Positions 54,529 to 64,000 of a stretch of DNA of 64,000 bases are shown here, in pieces. The notes under the pieces were generated by a model. That model was not told the origin of the DNA and made no database searches. It saw only the letters and a list, made by a program, of their open reading frames with translations. Origin of the DNA: Amoebophrya sp. A120 (Eukaryota > Sar > Dinophyceae > Syndiniales > Amoebophryaceae); assembly GCA_905178155.1 (NCBI GenBank), contig CAJINV010000014.1:1691984-1755983 (forward strand). The letters run 5' to 3'. Both the position numbers and the translations under genes were made by a program. Position 1 is the stretch's first letter; each line of letters opens with the position of its first letter.

Positions 54529-54978
54529 TATTTTGATGCTTTTTTACATAAAAAGACTAAACACGTTTTTCAAAAAAATTTCAGGTTTGTCAGGAATGGG
54601 CTCCAGCAAATATCCGCGCCAAAGTGATCTAGCCAAAGTGGCGCCATGATCAGGCGCACTAGGAAAGTATTAAATTAGCTAGGCCCAAAGCAGAACACTC
54701 GCCGCTCGTGGCGGGTCGCAGATTTCGCACAAGTCCTCCTCGCAGGCGCAGATCGCCGCCGGCCCCATACATGGGGCAAACGGGGGTCAACTTGGCGGGG
54801 CCATCCTTCTCCGGGTTCTGTACTTGGTCGCGCGGCGTATCTCCATTGGGCGTAGCTAGCTCAAAAACAAAATCGCTGAGCGATACTAGGCGCCATCGGC
54901 GCCACTAGCTAGCTGTATGAGTTAGATAGATTGCTTCACGTGCATCATGCGAGAAAAAAGTTAGAGGCGCTTTTTATT
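54529..54978. other. Spacer with inverted repeat
   Basis: The region between the start of the RS-rich gene and the stop of the next gene is largely occupied by the fold-back element at 54629-54912. Confidence 0.4.
54629..54912. repeat. Fold-back repeat with GGCGCC-containing ends
   Basis: CTAGCCAAAGTGGCGCCATG at 54629 and a GGCGCCATCGGCGCCACTAG-type end at 54889-54912 are imperfect inverses. Smaller palindromes lie inside (GCCCCAT-AC-ATGGGGC near 54762; ATCGCTGAGCGAT near 54872). No coding frame. Looks like a miniature transposon. Confidence 0.6.
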
Positions 54979-57900
54979 TTATTGCTGTTTTTTCGTGATT
55001 TTTTGCCCCAAAAAAAGTAGCAAAGTGAATGCGGATTGGTTTTTTTTTCCTGGATATTTCTCGATCTTCTTATACAGCTTCTCGCTCTGCTGGTCTCGGG
55101 CCTTCTGCCGGTGGGCCATGTCTTTTTCGATCTCCTTGCTGGCTTTCTCTGCCTCGATGCGCTTCTTTTTCACCTCCTCCCGCGTGGCCGTCAGCAACGC
55201 CTCCTCCTTAGCGGTTTCCGCGTCGATGGTCTTTCGAATCTCGTCAAGGTGCGCCTTTGCCTTATTTCCATGCGCCAACTTTTTCTCGGTGAGGAGTTTC
55301 GTAAGCCGGGTTTTGTCCTCTTCCACATCTCTCTCGTACTTGGCCTGCATCTCCTTCTCCTTTTTCGCCTTCTTGTCGGCGAGCTTAGCCGCGAAGGCTT
55401 GCTTCAGCTCGGCGTATTTTTTGTTCGCTTTCGCCTTCTGCTGCTTCGTCAGCTGCGCGAGCACCTCGTCGAAGGTCCACTTCTTGTCCTTGCGGTGTCC
55501 TCTTCGGGCCGGGGCGTTGGGTTCCTGCGCGACGTTAAGATCCTCCTCTTCGTCCGGTAGGAGCCGCTCGCCCTCGCTGTCGGTCGAGCCGGTTTCGATG
55601 TAGTGCTCATCCTATCAAATGCAAAAGCTTGGAACTTGTGATGCTGTCTCTGGATTCGAAAAAAATTTGTATTGCGTGACCAGTGAGAGGAGTAGATTTT
55701 GTGCTCCGCGGAGATGGCATGTGTCCTGCGAAGTAGGCATGACGAGGAAGCGCTCTAAAAATCTGTGATGCTAGGCCATACATTCCAGGCATTATGGATC
55801 ATGCAAAATATGCATGACAAGTCTTGCAATCTCACAGACCCAGACATTTTTGCATTTGATACATCCTCCGCAAACAACTCGTTGTCGCCCACCGTTTCCT
55901 CCTCATCGATGACGATCAGAGCCTCCAGCTTTTTATCCTTCGCCCGCTCCGCCGCCTCCTTTGCCCGCAGCCGCGCCTCCTGCTCCAACCGGATCCGCTC
56001 CTCTGCTTCTTCTTGTTCCGCCTTCGCGATCATTTTTTCCACAAACGGAAGCAGCGCCACCGTGCCCCCCGGAAACTCGCGGCGGACGACTCGCAGCGTG
56101 AACAACTCCGCGGCTTCCCACATCGCTTGCGTCAGCGCTTTTGCACTCATTCCGTGCTGGGAGGCGTAGCGCCGCCAGAACGCCTTCGTCTTCTCCTCCA
56201 GGGCCGCGAGGTCCAGGTCGTCACCGGGTTCCAAGTCCATCTCAAGGTCGAAGTAGTCGGCGTGGTCCTTGTCCAGATCGCAGCTTTCCACGTCCCGTCG
56301 CCTTCTGCGCGGCTCTTCTTGAGCAGGAGCTGGGGCCTGTTCTACTTGCCGAGCTTCTACGTCCACCACCAGCCCGATGTCATGATCTCGTTCCAACTTC
56401 TGCTGTTGTTGTTGTTCCAAAAGCGGTTTATTATTCCCGATCGCTCCTTGTCCTTCTGCAGCTTGCGCAAACTCCATTCCCGACCGGGGACTTCTGATCT
56501 TCAGGGGTCGCCCTGAGGATGCACCTCCGACCGCTGGCGAAGACCTTTCGGCTAAGCGTGGCCCTGCTTGTTCGCCAGTCTGCTCTTTCTGCTCTCCGGA
56601 AGCGGATTCTTCCGGCGACGGGTCGTAGTGGAACGCGGGCGGAACCTATCCTGAGAAAAAAGTGCTACAGCTACACACTGTGACGCTGCAGACCAAGCAA
56701 AAGAGACAACCTCCGTCAACATCATGCAGGATAGGCGTACTAGAAGCCTTGTTTCATACGTGTTTTACCTTAAGATCTCCACCGCATTGCAAGCTTTCTC
56801 TCTCAGGCACAGAACATTCGTGATGCTGAAACTCCAAAAAACGTATGGCTGTAGCACTTTTTTTCTTGCATAGAACCGCCTGGCCCTTTTCCTCGTTCTC
56901 GTCCACGACGCGCTGATTCGGCGTTCGGGCCCCGTCATCGTCCGAGTTGTACCCGAGGAGCTCCTCTCCGTGAAACAAGTCTCCGCGGCCTTCGTCCTCG
57001 TTTGCTTTACTTCTTTTCCCGCCCTCGGGAGTCAAATTCGCAACGTCATCAAATATAGACATACCTCCTGGCCCCATGCCCATCATGTCATCAATTATAG
57101 ACACACCTCCCGGAAAATCGTCATCGCTATCCCGGTATCCTGAGAAAGAACGTCCACAACCGACTAAATCTGTCATGCAAATTGGAACTATCTGCATGGG
57201 CATCATGCTACTCATGGACGTCTCTCATGCACAGCTGCCGCTGCATGAGAAGCATTTTGAAAATGCTATATAAGGGCATATAATGAAAATTCCACTATCA
57301 TACTTATGAGGGCATCTCGCAATTAGTCACACAGTTTCAACTTGTTCCAATACATAGGGTTCAGGACAAGGTGCGCAATTTGTATGCTCGTATTTGTGCT
57401 GCATCGTAATGCATAGCCAAGAACGACTAATGCACTACGTATGTCATGCTGATGCGAAGTTCACAAGCACAAAGCTTCTGGATTCATTTAGCTAGCGTGA
57501 TGAAAAAAGGGCGCCGACGTTTTTACACAGGATACGTCAACAATAATTTCATTCTCGCTTTCGGATGCAGAGACCTGGTTACTTTTATCCCGGCTCGGTG
57601 CCGCTGCTCTGCTCGCTGCGCGTGCCGCCGACATTTGCTGGCTCCGTAGCTGCTGCTCGGTCATGAAAAGCTCCTGGTCGTAGCAAAATTTTGCGAAGTG
57701 CGCCGCATGGGTATTCGGCGCACTGTCCTTGTCCCTTTTCGCGGCTGGCTGGAAGCCTGCGGCCGGAGCTGCAGACGAAGAAGCTGCACGGTTGAAAATG
57801 TTCGCACTGCTCGAGGAAGACGCTGCTCTGTCGGCCTTTGCCTGGACAGCCGCCGGGTTGAAGTTGAAGTTGGCCAACTTCGACCGCTTCTTTTCTTTTT

Positions 57901-58776
57901 TCCCCTCCTCCGCATAGTCGTCTTCGCTGTCATCGCCGACATTATTCAGACCGAGATCGATACTCCGCGATGCTTTGTCGTTGCTGTGGTCCTGTCGAAA
58001 GATGATATGCGCGTCGTCTTTGCTTTTTCCCTCCATCCGGCGCCACTGCTTGCCCTGGTGCAGCCGGTCCAGGAAGGACTCGATCTTGATCATGTTGCCT
58101 TGATTCTGGATGTGCTCCCACAAGCGGGCGTCTTCGTGCTTCAGCGCTAGTCGTTTGCACAGTTTGAATTTGTGCCGGTCCTGTACGTCAATTTTTCGGT
58201 AGATCACCCGACCGGAGCCGTCGCTTTTGATCCGGGCCAAAAAACGATGGGACACGGAACCTGTGCCGTCACCGAAACGCGCGCACCTGTAGTAGTGTTC
58301 GAGCCGTTCGATTTTGGATGAAAGCGCAAACGCATGATACACTTTTCATGATCACGAGGAGAGGAATCTTCAGAACCAGCTGCGACTGAAAATAGTGAGA
58401 GTGACAGCGTCGCAGACAATGAGATTTCCACACGCGTGCTCTATTTCGATACTACGGCTACGGACATCGCGAGAAAAATTCAAATTGGTACTATGTTGGG
58501 CGGACTGTTCTAGTTATTATCTCATATAATTCGAACGCGTAAGCGTAACGAATCTACTGAAGGAGGCTCTAAGTAGTACAAGTTGTGGACGACGATCCAG
58601 TCCGTGTAGCCTCCGAAGGACACCCGGGAGCCGCGGTTGATGGGCTTGACGCTCCTCCTTTTCCTGAGGCCCATCGGGCGCCTCCTCCGCCCCGCTCCAG
58701 CACCCTCGACGGCGGAGTCCGACGTGTAAGCGTCATCGGAGGAAGATGACTCCGCAACAGCTGGTCGCTTTGACAT
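54979..58776 (-). CDS. Large charged coiled-coil protein, five exons
   Basis: Exons 58776..58557, 58332..57535, 57130..56873, 56641..55862 and 55607..54979 total 2,685 nt (894 residues); all four interruptions are elements. Joins read LEPPSAFALSSK, EIIVDDSDDDFP, KGQAVPPAFHYD and FAEDEHYIETG, each in frame. The N-terminus is Ser/Asp-rich then strongly basic (GRRRRPMGLRKRRS). A globular region follows (HYYRCARFGDGTGSVSHRFL, IDVQDRHKFKLCKRLALKHE). The middle is acidic and low in complexity. Residues from about 540 on are a Glu/Lys/Ala coiled coil, ending in a Lys-rich tail. Probably nuclear from its charge patterns, but no family recognised. The first join is the least certain, because its flanks match at only 2 of 5 positions. 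Confidence 0.6.
55613..55861. mobile_element. Introner-like element, family A
   Basis: 249 bp. Ends TATCAAATGCAAAAGC and TTTTTGCATTTGATA; exact flank CATCC (55608-55612, 55862-55866). Removal restores the frame. Confidence 0.9.
56647..56872. mobile_element. Introner-like element, singleton type
   Basis: 226 bp. Ends TATCCTGAGAAAAAAGTGC and the inverse of TATGCAAGAAAAAAAGTGC; exact flank GAACC (56642-56646, 56873-56877). Removal restores the frame. Confidence 0.88.
57136..57534. mobile_element. Introner-like element, long singleton
   Basis: 399 bp. Ends TATCCTGAGAAAGAACG and the inverse of TATCCTGTGTAAAAACG. Flanks CCCGG/CGTCA do not match, but either copy leaves the frame open. Confidence 0.65.
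58338..58556. mobile_element. Introner-like element, weak ends
   Basis: 219 bp. Ends TACACTTTTCATGATCACG and the inverse of TAGATTCGTTACGC are only partly alike. Flanks CATGA/CTGAA. Placed mainly because it restores the frame and removes stops. Confidence 0.45.
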
Positions 58777-59228
58777 AATTTTCGAGGACGAGGCACTAGG
58801 CTCAATATCAGAAACGAGATAAATCAAAAGTGCCAAAAAAAAGTTGGCAGATAGCTAGGTCTTCAAAAAGTATCTTTATGGGTCTACTTTCTCAGTAGCA
58901 GCACCGTCTGGCTGGCACTCCACTCAGTGCAGAAGTGCATTGGAGTTCGTCGCTCTTTATTTCTCATATACCGCTCAATCTTTTTCTCTGTTGAGGTTCG
59001 CGTTTTTGTTTACAGTTCATACAGTGTATAGATCAGCGTCGGGATCAACGGCAGCTAGGTAGTTCCTTCATATGGATCCACGACTGTTTTTCCTTTTCTC
59101 AGGCTGCCGCACCTCGTCAAGGCGCAACCACTGGCACTGAAAATAGAAGAGCACTTTTGTTGCTTAAAAATATTTCGCGAACGCGTTAAGCTTGAAGCGC
59201 CAGCTTTGCGCCAAGTAGCTTTCTAGGA
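58777..59228. other. Spacer, no gene seen
   Basis: Upstream of the charged coiled-coil gene. No frame or motif of note. Confidence 0.4.
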
Positions 59229-59537
59229 TCAGGGTGGTCTTAGATCAGCAATGGAATAGCTCGACTGCCTCTGATTGCCTTCTAAAAGGTAAGGACATTG
59301 GTTCGGCGCGCGTGACCATGTGGAACTCGAACGAAGCCTGGATTTGATCTGGAAATGGGCTACTTCTCGTCTGATTGTTTTCAAGAGAGCAGGGCCCAGC
59401 TGATGGCACATGTTTTTCCTCATCTTATTTTCGCATTCCTCGTCGCTATCTCTGAAAAGAGTCTCGTCATGCGGATTCCACCATTCAATATAAATCAAAA
59501 CTACGCCAAAAAACAAAAGAAAGAACCCGAAATACAC
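59229..59537 (-). CDS. Possible small single-helix membrane protein (fragment)
   Basis: This frame contains one clear hydrophobic helix followed by acidic, Asn/Glu-rich sequence (FFLLFFGVVLIYIEWWNPHD, DEECENK). The first codon is GTG rather than ATG. Adjacent upstream sequence has coding character in other frames (GTTDDASARAAAGQ, and an ATG-started MGRPTTPAPEQLLG near 59650). The true exon structure is unresolved. It may be one short membrane protein with a frame-changing intron. Confidence 0.25.
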   Translation of the reverse strand: MYFGFFLLFFGVVLIYIEWWNPHDETLFRDSDEECENKMRKNMCHQLGPALLKTIRREVAHFQIKSRLRSSSTWSRAPNQCPYLLEGNQRQSSYSIADLRPP

Positions 59538-59918
59538 ATGCCAAAACGCAACCGAATCTGTACGAGCTGCTTGGCGTCCGAAGCCAAAACTTTGCTGGCT
59601 TTGCTTTGCCCAGCAGCTGCTCTGGCGCTGGCGTCGTCGGTCGTCCCATGTTGGAAAAGAAAAAAAAAGGAAAAAAAATGAAAGGTATGTGAGTCTTTAT
59701 CTTTAATTTCTCCCATTGCTACTTTCGCTTCGACCGCGCGGGCGTACTTTTTGGGAAAAGAAAAGTAAAAGAGCTGCGTTTGATTCAAATAAAGGACTGC
59801 GATCTTGTTCAGCGCAGTGTCTACATTGATGCTTCCTAGGCTTTTGTGTTCGTGTAAAGTTTTTTTATTCCGATTATTTATTGAAAAAAAAACTCTGACT
59901 TGACTTGCGCGCACCCCT

Positions 59919-62900
59919 TTACACCGCCCTAACCAGCATCCTACTCTGCTTCGCCTTCAACCTGGCGTTCTGCAACCGCAGCGGATGTCCTCGCTTTTTC
60001 AACAACCCACACACCCGCGCTTGCTTGCACACCGCAGTCGGCCGGTCCGCGATGTGGGGCTCGAAGCACTCGACGTAGCAACTCTCCGGGATCGTCATGA
60101 TTTCCTCTTTTTCCAACAGACTGTGCGTGATGTTGTTTGTCAGGTAGCTAGTTGGCAGCACCGTGTTCATCAAAACTTCCCGTGTCCCGCCAACCAACCC
60201 GTTCTGGATTTTCTTCAACAATTTCAAAATCGTCTGCTCGCTGTTTAGCTCCGCGGTGTAGTACAAAACGGCGATGAGGTATGGGAGTGTCAGGTTTGAA
60301 ATCGTCAGAGTTGAAATGATTTGTCATGCATAAAATGCGATACAAAAACTGACTCTATTGCAGAGGACGCACGGGAGGCAGAGTATAGTCCTGGTAAGGG
60401 TCAAGCGTTGGACTGCTGACTAGCATGACAGAAGGCAGCTCCTTTGCCCTAAACCGGATGACAGACTCGCTTCCAGGACCGGGAAAATTTGTCATGCGAC
60501 GACTACAACTGTAGGTCTAACTGGTATCCGTTTTATGCATCGCAAATCATTTCAACTTTGACGATTTCAATCCTGACAGTTCCATATGAGGCACTTGGCT
60601 AATTCCTCATTGTCGTTCAGCCCGTCACTATCCAGATCCGTGCTGTCTATGGCGGCGTCCGCAATCTCCGTGGTTCCCCCCTGCGTCTTCACGTCCACGA
60701 TTTTCGCGCACTTTCCCGCCCAATCAAACTCCGTGCCGAAGTTGGGCATGGAGTTCAGAAATTGGTGATTCGACAACTCCTCAACGACGGTTCGGAGTTG
60801 TTGGAATTCGTTTGCTGTGAATTCGGCTTCCATCATGGCGGTGACATTTTTCAAGTTCACCTGCTCGGACATTGCATTCGTCGTTGACCCGTAGAGGTTC
60901 GTCAGTTCCGAATTCGTATCATCCGCAATGTTGTTGCCGCCGATCACAAGCATTTCGCGTTTCTTGAATTCCAACCTGTATTTGCAATCGAGCCCTGCCC
61001 GCTTCAAATTGTTCTTGTTCTTCTTCGACAAAGTTGGGAGCAGCATCGCTTCGTAGAACAACCTGCAGGAAGTAGACGCTGCGTCAGAATTATGTTGCGC
61101 AGAGCCTGTTGTTGAACTTGAAGTTGAGACTAGGCCTGTTGTACTGAACAACCCCTTCATAAACTCCACCTCCAATGGGAAGGTCGGCGTCCCGCCAACG
61201 GCTGCTAATGCAAGGTTGAAATTATACCACTGGATGGAGTAGGCGTCCATGTCCTTCTGCAGCAGTCCCATCGCGTTCTGCTTCGCCTCCCTGACCGCGG
61301 ATCGCATCAACAGTTTGTCGAACACGAAGTTGTTCATTTGCCTTATCTTATCCTGCTTCATCTTCTGTTTTCGGCACAGCGCGGGGTAATAGACTTTCTT
61401 CGCCCCGGAATTGTGGTAAAACTCCTTGTTCGAAGCCTTCGCGTTCGTTATGGACACCGTGTTCGTGTCCGCCGCTCCGTCGTCGTTCACGTCTTCGATC
61501 AAAACTAAATCGGACTCGATCCCATCCTCCGCAAGGCTGTCGCAGTCGAAGGTGTCCTCTATGAAGACGTCCACGCACCCAGTCGACCTTTTGTCGAAGA
61601 AGTTGAATAACACCGCCAGGTCCTCTTCGGGCAAGAAGTAATCCGACTTGGTCTTGTCGCATTTCTCGTGATCCAAGCAATTCGTGCTTCTTTCGTTCAA
61701 CCGCATGAGGAGTGAATTTTTCGCCTGCACTAACTCCGACTGGGATAACTTCGGTGGCTGGGTCTGGGTGCCGGTGGAGCTGGTGTAGACCTTCAAATCC
61801 TGAATGTCATCGATAAACGCGTCGGCAAGTTTGTCTTCCTGGTTGCTAGCAGAAATCGCCAAATCGAACATCCCCAGCAGTTGTTTACTGTTCTTCGCGG
61901 ATTTCTGCAGTAATTCCCTCTGCACAAACAGTTTGAACTTCTCGAAAGACAATTGCCAGGGTAAGCAGCCGCTGGACTTGAGAAAATAGCAGTCGTGTTT
62001 GTTGTAGAACGGGTGGTTTTTGGGCAACGCCTGCAAGTTTCCCGCCCCGTTCAATTCCGAGGGAATGATGGTGTCTTTTGTTCCGAGCTTTCGACCACGC
62101 AATAATGGGCCGTCGATGTGGAGGATTTGGTTCGTGTCGGACAGACGGCAGACGGGCTCAGGGTTGTAGTTTCTCCCGATACTGGTAGCTCCTTCAACCG
62201 TGGTTTTTGAAACAACTGCTGTTGGGAAGAAATCCAGTTGCAGCATCGCTTTTTCCGCGCAAGATCTTTCCACGCAGTTCATCACGTCGGGGATGCAGGA
62301 TTGGAGCACTTTCTCACTCGGTTCGCAAATTTTCTTCTCCCCAGGAGAAGACAAAAATCCCGCAAACACCTTTGGTAGCTCAAACAGCATCTCCGAGACG
62401 CAGAACGCAACCAATTCGTCGTCACTACTCGTCAACCGGTCCGGGTGCGCCGCACCGGCGGAGGTTTGCGCGGTTTTTGTGGTTTTCTTCACATAGGAAA
62501 TCGAATAGTAAGAGGACGCTTGGGTGATGGGGTAGGCGGTGGTGTTTCGTGCGTCGTTTTCTAGTGAGTCCAACATGGTTATGGCTTTGGATAAAGCGAT
62601 GGTCGCGTTAGAGCAGTGGGTGGCCAGGTTGGTGAATCTCTGCAGCTCGTCGTGGTAAAAAAAGTTCAGCGATCCGTGGGTTTCCCGTTGAAGAGTGGTC
62701 GGGGCGGTGGCCTGGATAGTTTACTTCTGTTGGTTCCACTAGTACGAGTTGTGATTGTGCAGTTTTGTTTTTTCGTACAAAAAACGGCACAACTAAAAGG
62801 AAAAAACATCAAACCAGCAGCAGGGACGAAATTTTGTTCTGTAACTGTATGTTGTCACTTCACAACTCTATACCATTTTTCCATCGATCTCTGCCATCTC

Positions 62901-64000
62901 CTCCCCGAGTAGTTTCGAAAGCATGTTCTTCTGAATCTCCAGCAGCGGCATCAAATCACTGATGATGTCCGCAAAAACCCTCGTCTGCTGCAAGTCCAAG
63001 CCGGTCGTCACCTCGTTCTCCTGCTTCAGAAACTGCAGGATGTCTAGGTTGGAAATCGACACTTTGTCCACGTTTGTCTGCTTCATCTGCAATTCTCTTC
63101 TTCTTGTGCTGTACAAATGCTGCTCCATCAAGGTGGCGATCTTTTCCCTGGCTTCGAAAATCTTCCGCTTCTGCTCCTCATTCGAGAGGGTTTCAAAAAT
63201 CTCCGTTGAAGTCCTCGCAGTGACTGGAGTTGCTTGTGCGGAAGTTGAAAGCGCGGAGTGGGTCGTGGCTTTGTAGTCGGTGGTGATCGCGGTTATGACG
63301 TCTTTGTCAGCGGTGAAGGTAGCTGGTTCGCATGACAAATAATCTTCTGCAGTTGTACTGTCAGCCACCAATTTCCTCCCTTTGGTTTCCAGGTCGCTTG
63401 CGAGAATTTTTCCGTTCAAACCATTCACCCCGAACGCCTGGAGACAATACGCTACAGCCTCTTCCGGGTCGAAGTTGTTTTTGAAGAAACCAAAGTATAC
63501 CGCGCATTCTGGCACCGTGACAAACCCGTTCCGGTCGGGGAGAAGGAAGGAATTCGCGATTTCTCCACCGAGGGTTGAGGACAACGCGTAGAGAGATTGA
63601 ATCGACAAGACCGGGCTGGATGTTGTGCCACACTTGTTCTCGACATTCCTAACCAGAAGACTCGCCATGCGACAGAACTGTGGATCTGGTTTCTTTTCGC
63701 CACCGCCGCCTGCACCAGAAGTTGTCTTGCACAGGCCGAGAAATTCTTTCACCATGTCCAGGGTGAACTCCTTTGCCATGCCCGTCATTCCGGCGGACGA
63801 AGTCGCAAAAACAGATGCACTCTCCGACAAAGCCTCATCGAACAACTTCCTGCCGAAAATCTCACTTTCCGCATCCAGCGAGCACCGTAGCTTCCCGTTC
63901 TTGCACGCCGCCTCCGCCTCGAACAAGTCGATCGGGTGGTTGCGAATGGCCACCTCCCGCTGAAACTTTTCCAACACGAGCAGCGGGACGCAGGGCTCGG
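59919..64000 (-). CDS. EF-hand-like protein, paralogue of the giant gene (5' end outside window)
   Basis: Exons 64000..62874 (open at the edge), 62711..60587 and 60274..59919. A GT-AG intron (62873..62712) joins DGKMATAPTTLQ; the family C element at 60280-60586 joins AKCLIAVLYYT. The last two exons sum to 2,481 nt, a multiple of three. It shares with the giant gene the GCLPWQLS block, a CVDV...SDLVLIEDVNDDGAAD segment (giant: CLDV...SDLTLMQDVDNDLMPD), a D-x-D-x-D-x-L-x-D-x-x-EL loop and SCYVEC (giant: SCYEEC). EF-like loops include DRNGFVTVPE and DLDSDGLNDNEEL, the latter also like thrombospondin-type calcium loops. Many Cys residues suggest a lumenal or extracellular location. Ends SRMLVRAV. 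Confidence 0.7.
60280..60586. mobile_element. Introner-like element, family C
   Basis: 307 bp. Ends TATGGGAGTGTCAGG and CCTGACAGTTCCATA; exact flank TGAGG (60275-60279, 60587-60591). Removal restores the frame of the EF-hand-like paralogue. Confidence 0.93.

Noticed and set aside
1-64000. Dinoflagellate spliced-leader relics, rRNA genes, tRNA genes and CRISPR arrays
   Set aside because: Scanned by eye for the CCGTAGCCATTTTGGCTCAAG-type leader split into parts, for conserved rRNA and tRNA blocks and for regularly spaced repeats; nothing convincing found. The CGTAGCCATTTTCC at 22832-22846 is just the start codon region of the zinc-knuckle gene.

Overview
The window looks like nuclear DNA of a compact protist genome. 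My best guess is a syndinian dinoflagellate close to Amoebophrya. The reasons are long coding exons in a gene-dense layout, nearly all genes on one strand, a mix of ordinary GT-AG introns with intron-like elements that have inverted-repeat ends, and no bacterial operon or ribosome-binding-site signals. Invasive introner elements and non-canonical introns are known from Amoebophrya; the species assignment here is inference.

The main discovery is a set of about 39 short elements (90-431 bp) that interrupt coding exons. Most start with TAT and end with ATA, have inverted-repeat ends, and are flanked by a 5-bp direct repeat. Removing one element plus one repeat copy restores the reading frame in almost every case tested by hand. 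Because of this, open reading frames read straight off the sequence are misleading: many end or begin inside an element. I therefore give rejoined gene models. Repeated families are called A (about 250-262 bp), B (about 124-162 bp), C (about 305-315 bp), D (about 155-159 bp), E and F; others are singletons here. Eight GT-AG introns (60-255 nt) sit in the same genes.

Layout, minus strand unless stated: 1.2-1.9 kb possible secreted protein; 2.6-3.6 kb three-helix membrane protein; 4.6-7.4 kb DUF1415-family protein; 8.2-8.7 kb the only plus-strand gene; 9-13 kb no convincing gene but a 1.15-kb fold-back element; 13.0-15.6 kb unknown protein of about 479 residues; 15.6-17.3 kb repeats; 17.3-20.0 kb histidine-phosphatase-like protein; 20.8-22.8 kb zinc-knuckle protein; 24.3-25.2 kb and 25.2-28.3 kb two genes only 2 nt apart; 28.6-29.2 kb alpha-helical protein; 29.6-35.1 kb GPAT/DHAPAT-like acyltransferase; 36.8-51.0 kb a giant membrane protein with EF-hand-like loops (about 3,619 residues, 18 exons, 14 elements); 52.1-54.5 kb coiled-coil/RS-rich protein; 55.0-58.8 kb acidic and basic coiled-coil protein; 59.9 kb to the window edge a paralogue of the giant gene.

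There is no sign that the genes form one pathway. What links them is genome architecture: the same element families recur in unrelated genes, and the two large EF-hand-like genes share a distinctive GCLPWQLS block and are probably relatives created by duplication.
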